A DNA stretch of 64,000 nt from Gammaproteobacteria bacterium (lineage in GTDB: Bacteria; Pseudomonadota; Gammaproteobacteria; Steroidobacterales; Foliamicaceae). Positions 30,218-38,960 of the stretch are shown in pieces. Below the pieces are notes generated by a model. That model saw only the letters and a program-made list of their open reading frames with translations, searched no databases and had not been told where the DNA came from. The translations under genes were made by a program, and so were the position numbers. The stretch covers positions 186,001 to 250,000 of the forward strand of contig VXYS01000009.1 in assembly GCA_009845905.1 (NCBI GenBank), in the 5' to 3' direction. Each line of letters opens with the position of its first letter. The first letter of the stretch is position 1.

Positions 30218-31723
30218 GTGAATCCATCGACGATCCACACGAGCGCGCTCAACGGCGTCGACGCCCCCAGCGTCACCGTGGAAGTGGGCATCACCAACGG
30301 ACTGCCGGGCATCACCATCGTGGGCCTGGCAAAAAAGGAAGTGCGGGAAAGCGCCTCGCGGGTGCGCCACGCGCTGCGGAGTTCGAACTTCGAGATGCCG
30401 CCGAGCAGCATCACGGTAAACCTGGCGCCCGTGGAATTGCCCAAGAGCGGCGGGCGCTACGACATCCCCATTGCCCTGGGGATCCTGGTTGCAAGCAAGC
30501 AGATCGACCCGGCCGTGCTGGCGGGGGCCGAGTTCCTGGGCGAGTTGGCGCTGACCGGTGCGCTGCGGCCCGTCCCGGGCGTGCTGCCTTCCTTGCTCGC
30601 CGCTTCGCGGCGCGGCAGGACGCTGTTTCTTCCCGAGGCCAATTCCGCCGAAGCGGGGCTCGTGAGGGCGGCGCGCGCCGTAGCGGTGACCGACCTCAGG
30701 CAGCTCCTGGCCAGGCTGTACGCGCACGGCGAACCCGAGCGTATCGCCTACAGCGGCGACCGTGTCCGGGAGTCCGCCTACCCCGAGTTGAACGACGTGA
30801 TCGAAATGGCGCAGGCCAAGCGGGCAATGGAAATCGCCGCCGCCGGGGCGCATAACCTGCTGTTGAACGGACCCCCGGGCGCGGGCAAGAGCATGCTGGC
30901 CAAACGCTTCCCGGGCCTCCTCCCGCCCATGAGCGAGAAGGAAGCGCTGGAAACCGCGTCGCTGCATTCGCTCAAGGGCATCGCGCTGGAGGAAAGCTGG
31001 CGGCGGCGACCCTTCCGCAATCCCCATCACACCTGCTCGGTCGCCGCGCTCGTCGGCGGCGGCGCGCGGCCCACTCCGGGCGAAATCTCGCTCGCCCACA
31101 ACGGGGTGCTGTTCCTCGACGAGTTGCCCCAGTTCCGCCGCGACGCCCTGGAATCCCTTCGCGAACCGCTGGAAACCCGCAACATCGTCGTGTCCAGGGC
31201 CCGTTACACGGTCACCTTTCCGGCGCGCTTCCAGTTGCTGGCGGCAATGAATCCCTGTCCTTGCGGATTCGTCGGCGATCCGCAGCGCGAGTGCCGTTGC
31301 ACTCCGGAGGCGGTGCGCCGCTACCAGGGACGGATATCCGGACCGTTTCTCGACCGCATCGACTTGAGGGTGCAGGTCTGCCGGCCGGCGCGCCCCATCC
31401 TGACCCACGATCCCCGCGATGGAAACGGAAACTCGAGCGCCCAGGTCCGGACGCGGGTCGTGGAAGCCCGGGAAATACAGATGGACCGAAGCACAAAATG
31501 CAATGCCGAACTGGAGGACGTCGAACTCCGCGGCCACTGCCGCCCACGGCAGGACGGACGGGCCCTGCTTGAACACGCCGCCCGGAAACTTCCGCTCTCG
31601 CCGCGCGCATGCGCACGAATCCTCAAGGTGGCCCGCACGATCGCCGACCTGGAATCCGCCGGCCGCGTGGCCGAGCCCCACATCGCGGAAGCTCTCGCAC
31701 TGCGTGGAAGCGGCTTTTCCTGA
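30218..31723 (+). CDS. comM: YifB/ComM family Mg-chelatase-like AAA+ ATPase
   Basis: The 501-residue protein has an N-terminal Lon-protease-like domain (SVTVEVGITNGLPGITIVGL), a Walker A motif LLNGPPGAGKSML near residue 217, Walker B LFLDELPQF, the sensor region LLAAMNPCPCGFVGD with its Cys-rich loop, and a C-terminal Mg-chelatase lid. ComM is a hexameric helicase that aids branch migration during natural transformation. The start is GTG 30218 with AGGGAA 6 bases upstream; the frame is open to 30116 inside ubiK. With dprA it suggests competence ability. Confidence 0.92.
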   Translation: MNPSTIHTSALNGVDAPSVTVEVGITNGLPGITIVGLAKKEVRESASRVRHALRSSNFEMPPSSITVNLAPVELPKSGGRYDIPIALGILVASKQIDPAVLAGAEFLGELALTGALRPVPGVLPSLLAASRRGRTLFLPEANSAEAGLVRAARAVAVTDLRQLLARLYAHGEPERIAYSGDRVRESAYPELNDVIEMAQAKRAMEIAAAGAHNLLLNGPPGAGKSMLAKRFPGLLPPMSEKEALETASLHSLKGIALEESWRRRPFRNPHHTCSVAALVGGGARPTPGEISLAHNGVLFLDELPQFRRDALESLREPLETRNIVVSRARYTVTFPARFQLLAAMNPCPCGFVGDPQRECRCTPEAVRRYQGRISGPFLDRIDLRVQVCRPARPILTHDPRDGNGNSSAQVRTRVVEAREIQMDRSTKCNAELEDVELRGHCRPRQDGRALLEHAARKLPLSPRACARILKVARTIADLESAGRVAEPHIAEALALRGSGFS

Positions 31724-31767
31724 ATGCGAGCGGCCGCAACCCGATTGACGCCCGGCGCCGTTCGCGT

Positions 31768-31977
31768 CTAACGCCGATAGATGCCGCCGGGCTCGATCAG
31801 GCCGAGCCACCAGAACAGGATGATCAGCAGGAAGAGAGCCGCGGAAAGCGCCACGCGCCACGCGAGCGATCGCGCCATTCGGCCCGGATCGCCCTTCGCG
31901 GCCACCATGTGGTACAAACCCGACCCCAGGCTGGCGATAATAGCCAGCAGCAGCACGACGATGAGTGCTCGAATCAT
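31768..31977 (-). CDS. DUF2909 twin-transmembrane protein
   Basis: The 69-residue protein has two membrane helices (IRALIVVLLLAIIASLGSGLY and VALSAALFLLIILFWWLGL) separated by a short loop with KGDPGRMARSLAWR. This is the small DUF2909 family, normally found among cytochrome c oxidase genes beside SURF1. Here it lies divergently from the SURF1 gene, with only 24 bases between the starts. A longer frame extends upstream but has no support. The function is unknown; an oxidase-assembly role is inferred from context. Confidence 0.8.
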   Translation of the reverse strand: MIRALIVVLLLAIIASLGSGLYHMVAAKGDPGRMARSLAWRVALSAALFLLIILFWWLGLIEPGGIYRR

Positions 31978-32001
31978 CTTCCTTTTCCGGCGCGAAACCG
32001 C

Positions 32002-32724
32002 ATGATAACTCGGCCTTCCCACCGGCGCTCCGGCGTCCGCAACCTCCTGCTCATGTTCCTGGGCCTGGCGGTGTTCGGCTCGCTGGGGACCTGGCAATTG
32101 AACCGCTCCGCGGAAAGGCGCGCGGTGCTGGACGCGTTCGAAAGCGCCGAGGCGTCGCTGCCGGTCGGCGGGCTGGCGTCGGTGCCGACCGGCGGAGACA
32201 ACACGCGTGTGCGCCTGACCGGACGCTACCTGGCGGACAGGCAGGTGCTGCTCGACAACATGACCCACGAGGGCATGCGGGGCTACCACGTTCTGACACC
32301 GCTCGAAACGGCCGAGAGCCTGGTGATGGTGAATCGCGGTTTTGTGGCCGGCGGGCCGGACCGCTCGGAACTGCCGGACCTGGCGGTAAGCGGGGGCCAG
32401 CGCGAGGTGGTCGGAATAGCGGTCCCGTACTTCCGGCGCGGCCTTCAACTGGAGGAAGAGGCCGCGGAGGCCGCCTGGCCGCGACGGATGGTCTATCCGA
32501 CCGCCGATCAGTTGCGCGGCCTGTACGAATCGCCGCTGCCCGGCTACCAGATCCTGCTGGGCGGCGAGGAGCCGGACGGCTACGTGCGGGCCTGGCGTCC
32601 CTACGGCATGGCGCCGGAGCGGCATCTGGCCTACGCCGTGCAGTGGTACGGCCTGGCCGCGGCCGCGGCCGGAATCTGGCTGGCGGTAACCTTGAGACGC
32701 GGGAGAACGCGGGATGCGAATTAA
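32002..32724 (+). CDS. SURF1 family cytochrome c oxidase assembly protein
   Basis: The 240-residue protein has the SURF1 pattern: an N-terminal membrane helix with LLLMFLGLAVFGSLGTWQLNRSAERR (Gly-Thr-Trp-Gln-Leu core), a periplasmic domain with RVRLTGRYLADRQVLLDNMTHEGMRGYHVLTPL and VNRGFV, and a C-terminal helix (HLAYAVQWYGLAAAAAGIWLAV). SURF1 helps insert heme a into oxidase subunit I. The start MITRPSHRRSG was chosen from a frame open upstream. It overlaps the next gene by 11 bases. Confidence 0.9.
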   Translation: MITRPSHRRSGVRNLLLMFLGLAVFGSLGTWQLNRSAERRAVLDAFESAEASLPVGGLASVPTGGDNTRVRLTGRYLADRQVLLDNMTHEGMRGYHVLTPLETAESLVMVNRGFVAGGPDRSELPDLAVSGGQREVVGIAVPYFRRGLQLEEEAAEAAWPRRMVYPTADQLRGLYESPLPGYQILLGGEEPDGYVRAWRPYGMAPERHLAYAVQWYGLAAAAAGIWLAVTLRRGRTRDAN

Positions 32725-33289
32725 TACGAAGCAACTCCAGATCATTGCGATAGCCGCACTGTTCCTGGTTCCGGTGATCGTCGCCTGGTTCCTGTACTCG
32801 GGCCGGGCCGGACTTGATCCCGGGCCGGACGCTCATGGCGTGCTGGCCGACCCGCCGGTCGAACTCGGCGACATCGATCTGCCGCCGGGCGGCGACGCCG
32901 GGGCCGAGGGCCGCCTGACCGGGCGCTGGACTTTCCTCTACCTCGAGCGGGACGAGTGCGGGACCGTCTGCGAGGAAGCGCTGATCCGCATGCGCCAGGT
33001 CCGGCTGGCGCTGGGCAAGGACGCGAACCGGGTGCAGCGCGTGTTCCTGCCTTTGGTCGGAGACCCGGATTACGAAATGGCGGCGCAGGCCTTCCCGGGC
33101 ATGGTGGTCCTGGCCGACGGGGCGCCCGGGCGCAGCGAGTTGATCGAGCGCATCGGAGCCCGCCAGCCGGGAGAGGTCCTGCTGGTGGACCCGCTCGGGA
33201 ACCTGATTCTGAGCTATCCGCCCGGCCTTGATCCCGACGGCCTGTTCCGCGACGCGAAGCACCTCCTGAGGCTGTCGAAGATCGGCTGA
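32714..33289 (+). CDS. Sco-like/thioredoxin-fold membrane-anchored protein
   Basis: The 191-residue protein has one N-terminal membrane helix (LQIIAIAALFLVPVIVAWFLY) and a periplasmic domain with GRWTFLYLERDECGTVCEEALIRMRQVRLALG. The C-x3-C (CGTVC) and surrounding pattern resemble the CxxxC copper site of Sco/SenC proteins, and a late PLGNLILSYPPGLDPDGLFRDAKHLL matches the end of that fold. It is typically next to SURF1 in oxidase clusters. Copper delivery to Cox2 is possible but not shown; the conserved Sco His is not evident. Confidence 0.72.
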   Translation: MRINTKQLQIIAIAALFLVPVIVAWFLYSGRAGLDPGPDAHGVLADPPVELGDIDLPPGGDAGAEGRLTGRWTFLYLERDECGTVCEEALIRMRQVRLALGKDANRVQRVFLPLVGDPDYEMAAQAFPGMVVLADGAPGRSELIERIGARQPGEVLLVDPLGNLILSYPPGLDPDGLFRDAKHLLRLSKIG

Positions 33290-33306
33290 CGCAGCGGGGT
33301 TCCCGC

Positions 33307-35460
33307 ATGGACGTTACCCACATCCTGGAACCGCTGAACACCGCCCAGCGCGAAGCGGTAACGGCCGGCGAACAGCCGGTCCTGGTGCTGGCCGGCGCCG
33401 GCAGCGGCAAGACGCGCGTGCTCGTGCATCGCGCCGCCTGGCTGGTCGCCGCCCACGGCGCTTCGCCGTGGAACCTCTACGCCGTCACCTTCACCAACAA
33501 GGCCGCCAACGAGATGCGCACGCGCATCGAAACGCTGCTGGAGACACCCACCCGCCAGCTCTGGATCGGCACGTTCCACGGCCTGGCGCACCGGCTCCTG
33601 CGGCGGCACTGGAGCGAAGCGGGGTTGCGGCAGGATTTCCAGATTCTCGACGCCTCCGATCAGCTTCGGCTGATCAAGCGGCTGCTGAGCGACGAGCGAA
33701 TCGACGAGCGGATGATCACGCCGCAGTCGCTTCAGCACTTCATATCCGGCGCCAAGGAAGCGGGCCTGCGGCCGCGGCAGGCGCCCGCCGGCTCCGCGCC
33801 CTACGGCGAAGAGAGGAAGCAGCTATACGCCCTCTACCAGAAGCGCTGCGAGACCTACGGGCTGGTGGATTTCGGCGAACTGCTGATGCGCTCCACGGAA
33901 CTCCTGCAGGATTCCTCCGAACTGCTGGCCCGCTACCGGGAACGCTTTCGCTGGCTGCTGGTGGACGAATTCCAGGACACCAACGGCATCCAGTACGACT
34001 GGCTGAAGCTGCTGTGCGGAACCAGCGGCGTGCCTTTCGCGGTGGGAGACGACGATCAGTCCATCTACCGCTGGCGCGGGGCGCAAGTCGAGAACATCCG
34101 GCATTACACCCGCGATTTCCGCGACGTTCGGATGGTGCGGCTGGAGCGCAACTACCGCTCCACGGCAACCATCCTCAAGGCGGCCAACGCGGTCATCGCG
34201 AACAACGCCTCACGGTTCGGCAAGAAGCTGTGGACCCGCGGAGACCGGGGCGCTCCGGTACGCCTGTTCGCCGCCTATAACGAATGGGACGAAGCCAACC
34301 AGGTCGTAAGCCGCGCGCGCGAACACGACACCGGTTCCCTGCGCGACCTGGCCGTGCTGTACCGCTCCAACGCCCAGTCGCGGGTGTTCGAGGAAGCGCT
34401 GGTGGGCGCGGGCATTCCCTACCGCGTCTACGGGGGACTGCGGTTCTTCGAGCGGGCCGAGATCAAGGATGCGCTCGCCTATCTGCGCCTTGTGGCCAAT
34501 CGGGGCGACGACCCTTCGTTCGAACGGGTCGTGAACAACCCGCCGCGCAGGATCGGCGAGGCAACCATGCGCGCCGTTCGCGGTTACGCCGGGCGCCGCG
34601 CGCTGACACTCTGGGATGCCGCCGGACAGTCCGAGCAATTCCTCAACTCCCGGGCAGCGGGGGCGCTCAAGGGTTTTCTGGCCCTGATCGAGTCGCTGGC
34701 CGAGGACACAGCGCATCTGGAACTCGGCGAACAGGTCAGCCGGGTCGTGCGCGGCAGCGGACTGGTCGAAAGACTGGCAGCCTCAGGCAGCGAGACCGAC
34801 CGCATGCGGGTCGAAAATCTCGACGAACTGGTCAACGCCGCGCAGATGATCGAGGAATCCATGCAGGACCGGCCGGTGTCTCCGCTTAACGCCTTCCTCG
34901 CCCACGCGGCACTGGAGAGTGGCGAGGACGGCGCGGCCGACGACGACGCGGTGCAGCTGATGACCATGCACGCCGCAAAAGGCCTGGAGTTTCCGGTCGT
35001 GTTCCTGACGGGCATGGAAGAGGGCCTGTTCCCGCACAGCCGTTCGATGCACAGCGAGGCGGAACTGGAGGAGGAGCGCAGGCTGTGCTACGTGGGTATT
35101 ACCCGGGCGATGACGGAACTCAACCTGAGCTATGCGGACGTTCGCCGGTTGCGCGGCCAGGAACACCGCAATCGCCCTTCGCGCTTTCTTTCGGAGATTC
35201 CGGCGGAATTGCTCGAGGAAGTGCGCCCTCAGCCCAATGTTTCGCTGCCCGTGCGCATGGGTGGGGCGGCCCCGGGAACGGATAAACCCGACGCCGGGGC
35301 GGGACCGGCGCTTGGCCAGCGAGTCTCGCATCCGAAATTTGGCGACGGGGTGGTACTCAACCGCGAAGGAGCCGGGGACCATGCGCGGGTGCAGGTCAAT
35401 TTCGAACGACACGGATCAAAATGGCTGGTCGTGGCCTATGCGCGCCTGGAATTGATATAG
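33307..35460 (+). CDS. uvrD: DNA helicase II (UvrD)
   Basis: The 717-residue superfamily 1A helicase has LNTAQREAV (Q motif), LVLAGAGSGKT (motif I) near residue 29, the ATPase box LLVDEFQDTN, AVGDDDQSIYRWRGA, LERNYRST, TMHAAKGLEF and RLCYVGITRAM. The C-terminal VSHPKFGDGVVLNREGAGDHARVQVNFE is the Tudor-like domain that distinguishes UvrD/PcrA from Rep. It acts in mismatch and nucleotide excision repair. Confidence 0.95.
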   Translation: MDVTHILEPLNTAQREAVTAGEQPVLVLAGAGSGKTRVLVHRAAWLVAAHGASPWNLYAVTFTNKAANEMRTRIETLLETPTRQLWIGTFHGLAHRLLRRHWSEAGLRQDFQILDASDQLRLIKRLLSDERIDERMITPQSLQHFISGAKEAGLRPRQAPAGSAPYGEERKQLYALYQKRCETYGLVDFGELLMRSTELLQDSSELLARYRERFRWLLVDEFQDTNGIQYDWLKLLCGTSGVPFAVGDDDQSIYRWRGAQVENIRHYTRDFRDVRMVRLERNYRSTATILKAANAVIANNASRFGKKLWTRGDRGAPVRLFAAYNEWDEANQVVSRAREHDTGSLRDLAVLYRSNAQSRVFEEALVGAGIPYRVYGGLRFFERAEIKDALAYLRLVANRGDDPSFERVVNNPPRRIGEATMRAVRGYAGRRALTLWDAAGQSEQFLNSRAAGALKGFLALIESLAEDTAHLELGEQVSRVVRGSGLVERLAASGSETDRMRVENLDELVNAAQMIEESMQDRPVSPLNAFLAHAALESGEDGAADDDAVQLMTMHAAKGLEFPVVFLTGMEEGLFPHSRSMHSEAELEEERRLCYVGITRAMTELNLSYADVRRLRGQEHRNRPSRFLSEIPAELLEEVRPQPNVSLPVRMGGAAPGTDKPDAGAGPALGQRVSHPKFGDGVVLNREGAGDHARVQVNFERHGSKWLVVAYARLELI

Positions 35461-35502
35461 TTTCGCCGGGCCTTTGCGCTCGAAGCCCATGCGCTTGAAC
35501 AA

Positions 35503-36885
35503 ATGAAGATACTGATCCTCGGGGCCGGCGTCGTGGGCTCCACGATCGCCGAGCGTCTTTCCCGCGAACCCGAAAACGAGATCACGATCGTGGATCTCGA
35601 CGCCGATATCCTGCGGGGCATACACGAACGCATGGACGTGCGCACCGTTGCCGGCCATGCCTCGCGGCCCGGAGTTCTGGATCACGCCGGGGCCGGGGCC
35701 GCGGACCTGGTCATCGCCGTAACCGGCAACGACGAAGTGAACATGGTGGCCTGCCAGGTCGTGCATTCGCGCTACCGCGAGTTCGAGGCCGGCGCGAGGC
35801 GTCGCACCAAGATTGCGCGCCTGCGTTACACCGAGTACAGCGGGATCGCCGCGCTGTTCGGCCCTGACGGATTGCCGGTGGACGTTGCCATCGCCCCGGA
35901 AGACCTGATTACGCGTTACGTGGAGCAACTCGTCCGTTTCCCCGGCGCCTCGCAGGTGCTGGAGTTTTCCGATGGACGGGCGTTGTTGCTGGGCGCCGAG
36001 GCCAGGGCCGGCTCCTGGCTGGTGGGCAGAACTCCCGCCGAACTGGGCGAGCGCAGCATCAAGGGCCGGATCGCCGCCGTGTACCGCTCCGGTCACGCCC
36101 AGACCGTCAACGGGCGGACCGTCATCGAGAACGGCGACGACGTGTACTTCATCGCCGGATCCGACGATGTCCGGCCCCTGCTATCGGCGCTGAGACCCGA
36201 GCCTCAGGACGTGCGCAACATCATGATTGCAGGGGGCGGCAACATTGGCGCGAGAGTGGCCGAGTCGCTCCAGAACCACTTTCAGGTGAAGCTGATCGAG
36301 CGCTCGGCCAAACGCGCCCGGCAGGTGGCCGAACGGCTCGGCCGAGTCATCGTGCTGCACGGCGACGCCACCCACGAGGAACTCCTGATCGAGGAGAATA
36401 TCGAGCGCATGGATGCATTCGTGGCGCTGATGAACGCCGACGAGGCCAACCTTCTGGCGGCCGGACTGGCCAAGCGGGCGGGCTGCAAGCGTGTCATGGC
36501 GCTGGCCAACCGCCAGGCCTATGCCGCGCTGGCCGGGCAGATGGGTATCGACGTGTCGATTTCGCCCGCCCAGATTACGATCAGCGAACTCCTGCGGCAC
36601 ATACGCCAGGGCGACGTCGCCAGGGTGCATTCGCTGCGCTTCGGCCGCGCCGAGGCGATCGAGGGTGTGGCGCACGGCGGCGACGGACAGCGATCGCTTG
36701 TGGGCCGCGCGGTCGGAGAAATCAATCTGCCGCACGGCACCTCGATCAGCGCGATCGTACGCGACGGCGAGGTGCTGCCTCTTGACGACGATACGACGGT
36801 GCGCGACGACGATCACGTCATTCTCTTCATGACCAACCCGCGGGCCAAGGCGCAGATCGAACGGCTGTTCGAGGACGAAGCCTGA
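35503..36885 (+). CDS. trkA: Trk potassium uptake regulatory protein TrkA
   Basis: The 460-residue cytoplasmic protein has two RCK units. Each starts with a NAD-binding Rossmann loop (MKILILGAGVVGSTIAERL; near residue 235, IMIAGGGNIGARVAESL) and is followed by a TrkA-C domain (near 140-225 and 375-460). It gates the TrkH channel. trkH follows 13 bases downstream, so the pair is an operon; in many Gammaproteobacteria trkA lies alone next to rsmB and fmt. Confidence 0.95.
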   Translation: MKILILGAGVVGSTIAERLSREPENEITIVDLDADILRGIHERMDVRTVAGHASRPGVLDHAGAGAADLVIAVTGNDEVNMVACQVVHSRYREFEAGARRRTKIARLRYTEYSGIAALFGPDGLPVDVAIAPEDLITRYVEQLVRFPGASQVLEFSDGRALLLGAEARAGSWLVGRTPAELGERSIKGRIAAVYRSGHAQTVNGRTVIENGDDVYFIAGSDDVRPLLSALRPEPQDVRNIMIAGGGNIGARVAESLQNHFQVKLIERSAKRARQVAERLGRVIVLHGDATHEELLIEENIERMDAFVALMNADEANLLAAGLAKRAGCKRVMALANRQAYAALAGQMGIDVSISPAQITISELLRHIRQGDVARVHSLRFGRAEAIEGVAHGGDGQRSLVGRAVGEINLPHGTSISAIVRDGEVLPLDDDTTVRDDDHVILFMTNPRAKAQIERLFEDEA

Positions 36886-36898
36886 CAAGGGCGCCCCC

Positions 36899-38350
36899 AT
36901 GCAGATAGCGCTAGTCGGCAGCGTGCTGGGCCGCTTGCTCATGCTGTTCAGCGTAACGATGCTGACGCCGCTGCCCGTGGACCTGTACTACGGCGAAGGC
37001 GCCTGGCCGGTATTCACGCTCAGTTTCGCCGCCGCCCTCGCGGCCGGGTTTCTGATCTGGCTGCCGGCGCGCCGGGCGCGGGGCGAACTCAAGCTGCGCG
37101 ACGGTTTCCTGATCGTGGCGTCCTTCTGGGTGGTTCTCGGCAGCTCCGGCGCACTGCCCCTGCTTTTTGTCCAGGTGCCCGAGCTCTCCTTCACCGACGC
37201 CATGTTCGAGGCGATATCGGGGCTGACGACCACCGGGGCCACCGTGCTGACCGGGCTTGACGAAGCGCCGAAGGCGATCCTGTACTACCGGCAACAACTC
37301 CAGTGGCTCGGCGGACTGGGAATCGTCGTGCTGGCCGTGGCCGTGCTGCCCATGCTGGGCGTGGGCGGCATGCAGCTCTACCGCGCCGAAACACCGGGAC
37401 CCATGAAGGACACCCGCCTGACTCCGCGCATCAAGGAAACCGCCAAGGCGCTCTGGTACATCTACCTGGCGCTGACCATTGCCTGCGGTGCGGCCTACAA
37501 GGTGGCCGGCATGGGCTGGTTCGATGCCGTGTGCCATGCCTTCTCCACCGTCGCGATCGGTGGTTTTTCTACCCACGACGCCAGCTTCGCCCATTTCCCC
37601 CAAACGAGCATCCGCCTGATCGCGATCGTGTTCATGTTTCTGGCGGGCATCAATTTCGCGCTGCATTTCATCGCCTTCAACCGGCGCACGCTGGCTGGGT
37701 ATTTCCGCGACGCGGAATTCCGAGCCTATGCCGTCGCCCTGCTGGCGCTGTGCGCGCTGGTCGTGGGCGGCCTGCTGCTCTACGGCTGGAAGGAAGATCC
37801 TTCCATGGCGCTGATCGACGGCCTTTTCCAGTCGGTGTCCATCATGACGACCACCGGCTTTACCACCTCCAATTTCTCGCGCTGGCCGGGCATCCTCCCG
37901 ATGCTGCTCATACTGGCCGCCTTCATGGGCGGATGCGCCGGCTCCACGGCCGGCGGCATGAAGTGCGTGCGAGTGTTGCTGCTGGTCAAGCAGGGCATAC
38001 GCGAGGTGCGCCGCCTCGTGCATCCGAGCGCCGAAATCCCGGTAACGCTCGGCAGCACGCCGGTTTCGACCCGCGTGGTCGATTCGGTGTGGGGCTATTT
38101 CGCCGTCTACATGGCCGTTTTTATCGTGATTCTGATCGTCCTGCAGGCGGCCGGCCTCGACTCCTTCACGGCATTCTCGGCCGTGGCCGCCACCCTCAAT
38201 AACCTGGGTCCCGGGCTGGGTGAGGTCGCTACCGGATACGGCGGCATCGGGGTGACCGCCAAGTGGGCCTGCATCGTGGCCATGCTGCTGGGCCGCCTGG
38301 AGATCTTCACCTTCCTGGTGCTCATCTCACCGACCTTCTGGCGCCCATGA
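36899..38350 (+). CDS. trkH: Trk potassium uptake membrane protein TrkH
   Basis: The 483-residue membrane protein has four repeated pore loops of the K+ channel type, with selectivity-filter-like segments FEAISGLTTTGATV, FSTVAIGGFSTHD, FQSVSIMTTTGFTT and AATLNNLGPGLG. It works with TrkA for potassium uptake. Its TGA stop overlaps the ATG of dctQ (ATGA), so potassium and TRAP transporter genes share one transcript. Confidence 0.95.
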   Translation: MQIALVGSVLGRLLMLFSVTMLTPLPVDLYYGEGAWPVFTLSFAAALAAGFLIWLPARRARGELKLRDGFLIVASFWVVLGSSGALPLLFVQVPELSFTDAMFEAISGLTTTGATVLTGLDEAPKAILYYRQQLQWLGGLGIVVLAVAVLPMLGVGGMQLYRAETPGPMKDTRLTPRIKETAKALWYIYLALTIACGAAYKVAGMGWFDAVCHAFSTVAIGGFSTHDASFAHFPQTSIRLIAIVFMFLAGINFALHFIAFNRRTLAGYFRDAEFRAYAVALLALCALVVGGLLLYGWKEDPSMALIDGLFQSVSIMTTTGFTTSNFSRWPGILPMLLILAAFMGGCAGSTAGGMKCVRVLLLVKQGIREVRRLVHPSAEIPVTLGSTPVSTRVVDSVWGYFAVYMAVFIVILIVLQAAGLDSFTAFSAVAATLNNLGPGLGEVATGYGGIGVTAKWACIVAMLLGRLEIFTFLVLISPTFWRP

Positions 38351-38958
38351 GTTTCGTGCTGAAGGTAGCCGGCGCGGTCGAGCGTGCGATCGTCCGCACG
38401 GGCGAGGCGGTTGCCTGGCTCACGTTCGTCATGACCGTCGTGACCTGCCTGGTCGCGGTGTTGCGTTACGGCCTGTCCCTGGGGTGGATCTGGCTCCAGG
38501 AAACGATCACCTGGATGCACGCCGCGGTATTCCTGCTGGCCGCCGGCTACACCCTGGCGCGCGACCAACACGTGCGCGTGGACATCTTCTACCGCGAGAT
38601 GAGCCGGAGGCGCCAGGCGCTGGTGAACCTGTCCGGATGCGCGCTGTTCCTGTTGCCGCTGTCGGCCGGTCTGCTGCTGGGTAGCCTGGAGTACGTGCAG
38701 ACCTCGTGGCTGATTCAGGAGTCCTCCCGCGAGGCGGGCGGCCTGATCTATCCCTTCCCCTCGTTGCTCAAGACCCTGTTGCCCGTTACCGGCGGAATCA
38801 TGACGTTGCAGGCGCTGGTGATCTGCGCACGCAGCGTGGCCGAGTTGCTCGGGCCCTCTGAAACGGCGGAGCCCTCCCTGGGAGCGAAGGCGTCCCGCCT
38901 TCGTGGAGGGCGGGACGCCCTCCCCCCCGGGGAAGATCGGCCCGGCGGCGGAGCATAG
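38347..38958 (+). CDS. dctQ: TRAP transporter small permease DctQ, with repeat-derived C-terminus
   Basis: The 203-residue protein has four membrane helices and the DctQ motif GWIWLQETITWMHAAVFLLAAGYTLARDQHVRVDIFY read in family order around residues 46-80. It bridges the two helical modules of a TRAP transporter. The last 25 residues (GAKASRLRGGRDALPPG...) are encoded by a palindromic repeat also present at 56.3 kb, so this tail is an insertion-derived extension. ATG overlaps the trkH stop. dctM starts 2 bases after its stop. No binding-protein gene is adjacent. Confidence 0.88.
   Translation: MSFVLKVAGAVERAIVRTGEAVAWLTFVMTVVTCLVAVLRYGLSLGWIWLQETITWMHAAVFLLAAGYTLARDQHVRVDIFYREMSRRRQALVNLSGCALFLLPLSAGLLLGSLEYVQTSWLIQESSREAGGLIYPFPSLLKTLLPVTGGIMTLQALVICARSVAELLGPSETAEPSLGAKASRLRGGRDALPPGEDRPGGGA
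38877..38932. repeat. Cloverleaf-like palindromic repeat, copy A (inside dctQ)
   Basis: The element consists of an outer pair (GGGAGCG near 38881 with the CTCCC stretch near 38920) and two inner hairpins: CGAAGGCG-TCC-CGCCTTCG (38885-38903) and GAGGGCG-GGA-CGCCCTC (38906-38922). Copy B at 56.3 kb shares about 45 of its core bases. Here it is read through in the dctQ frame. Confidence 0.85.
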
Positions 38959-38960
38959 CG

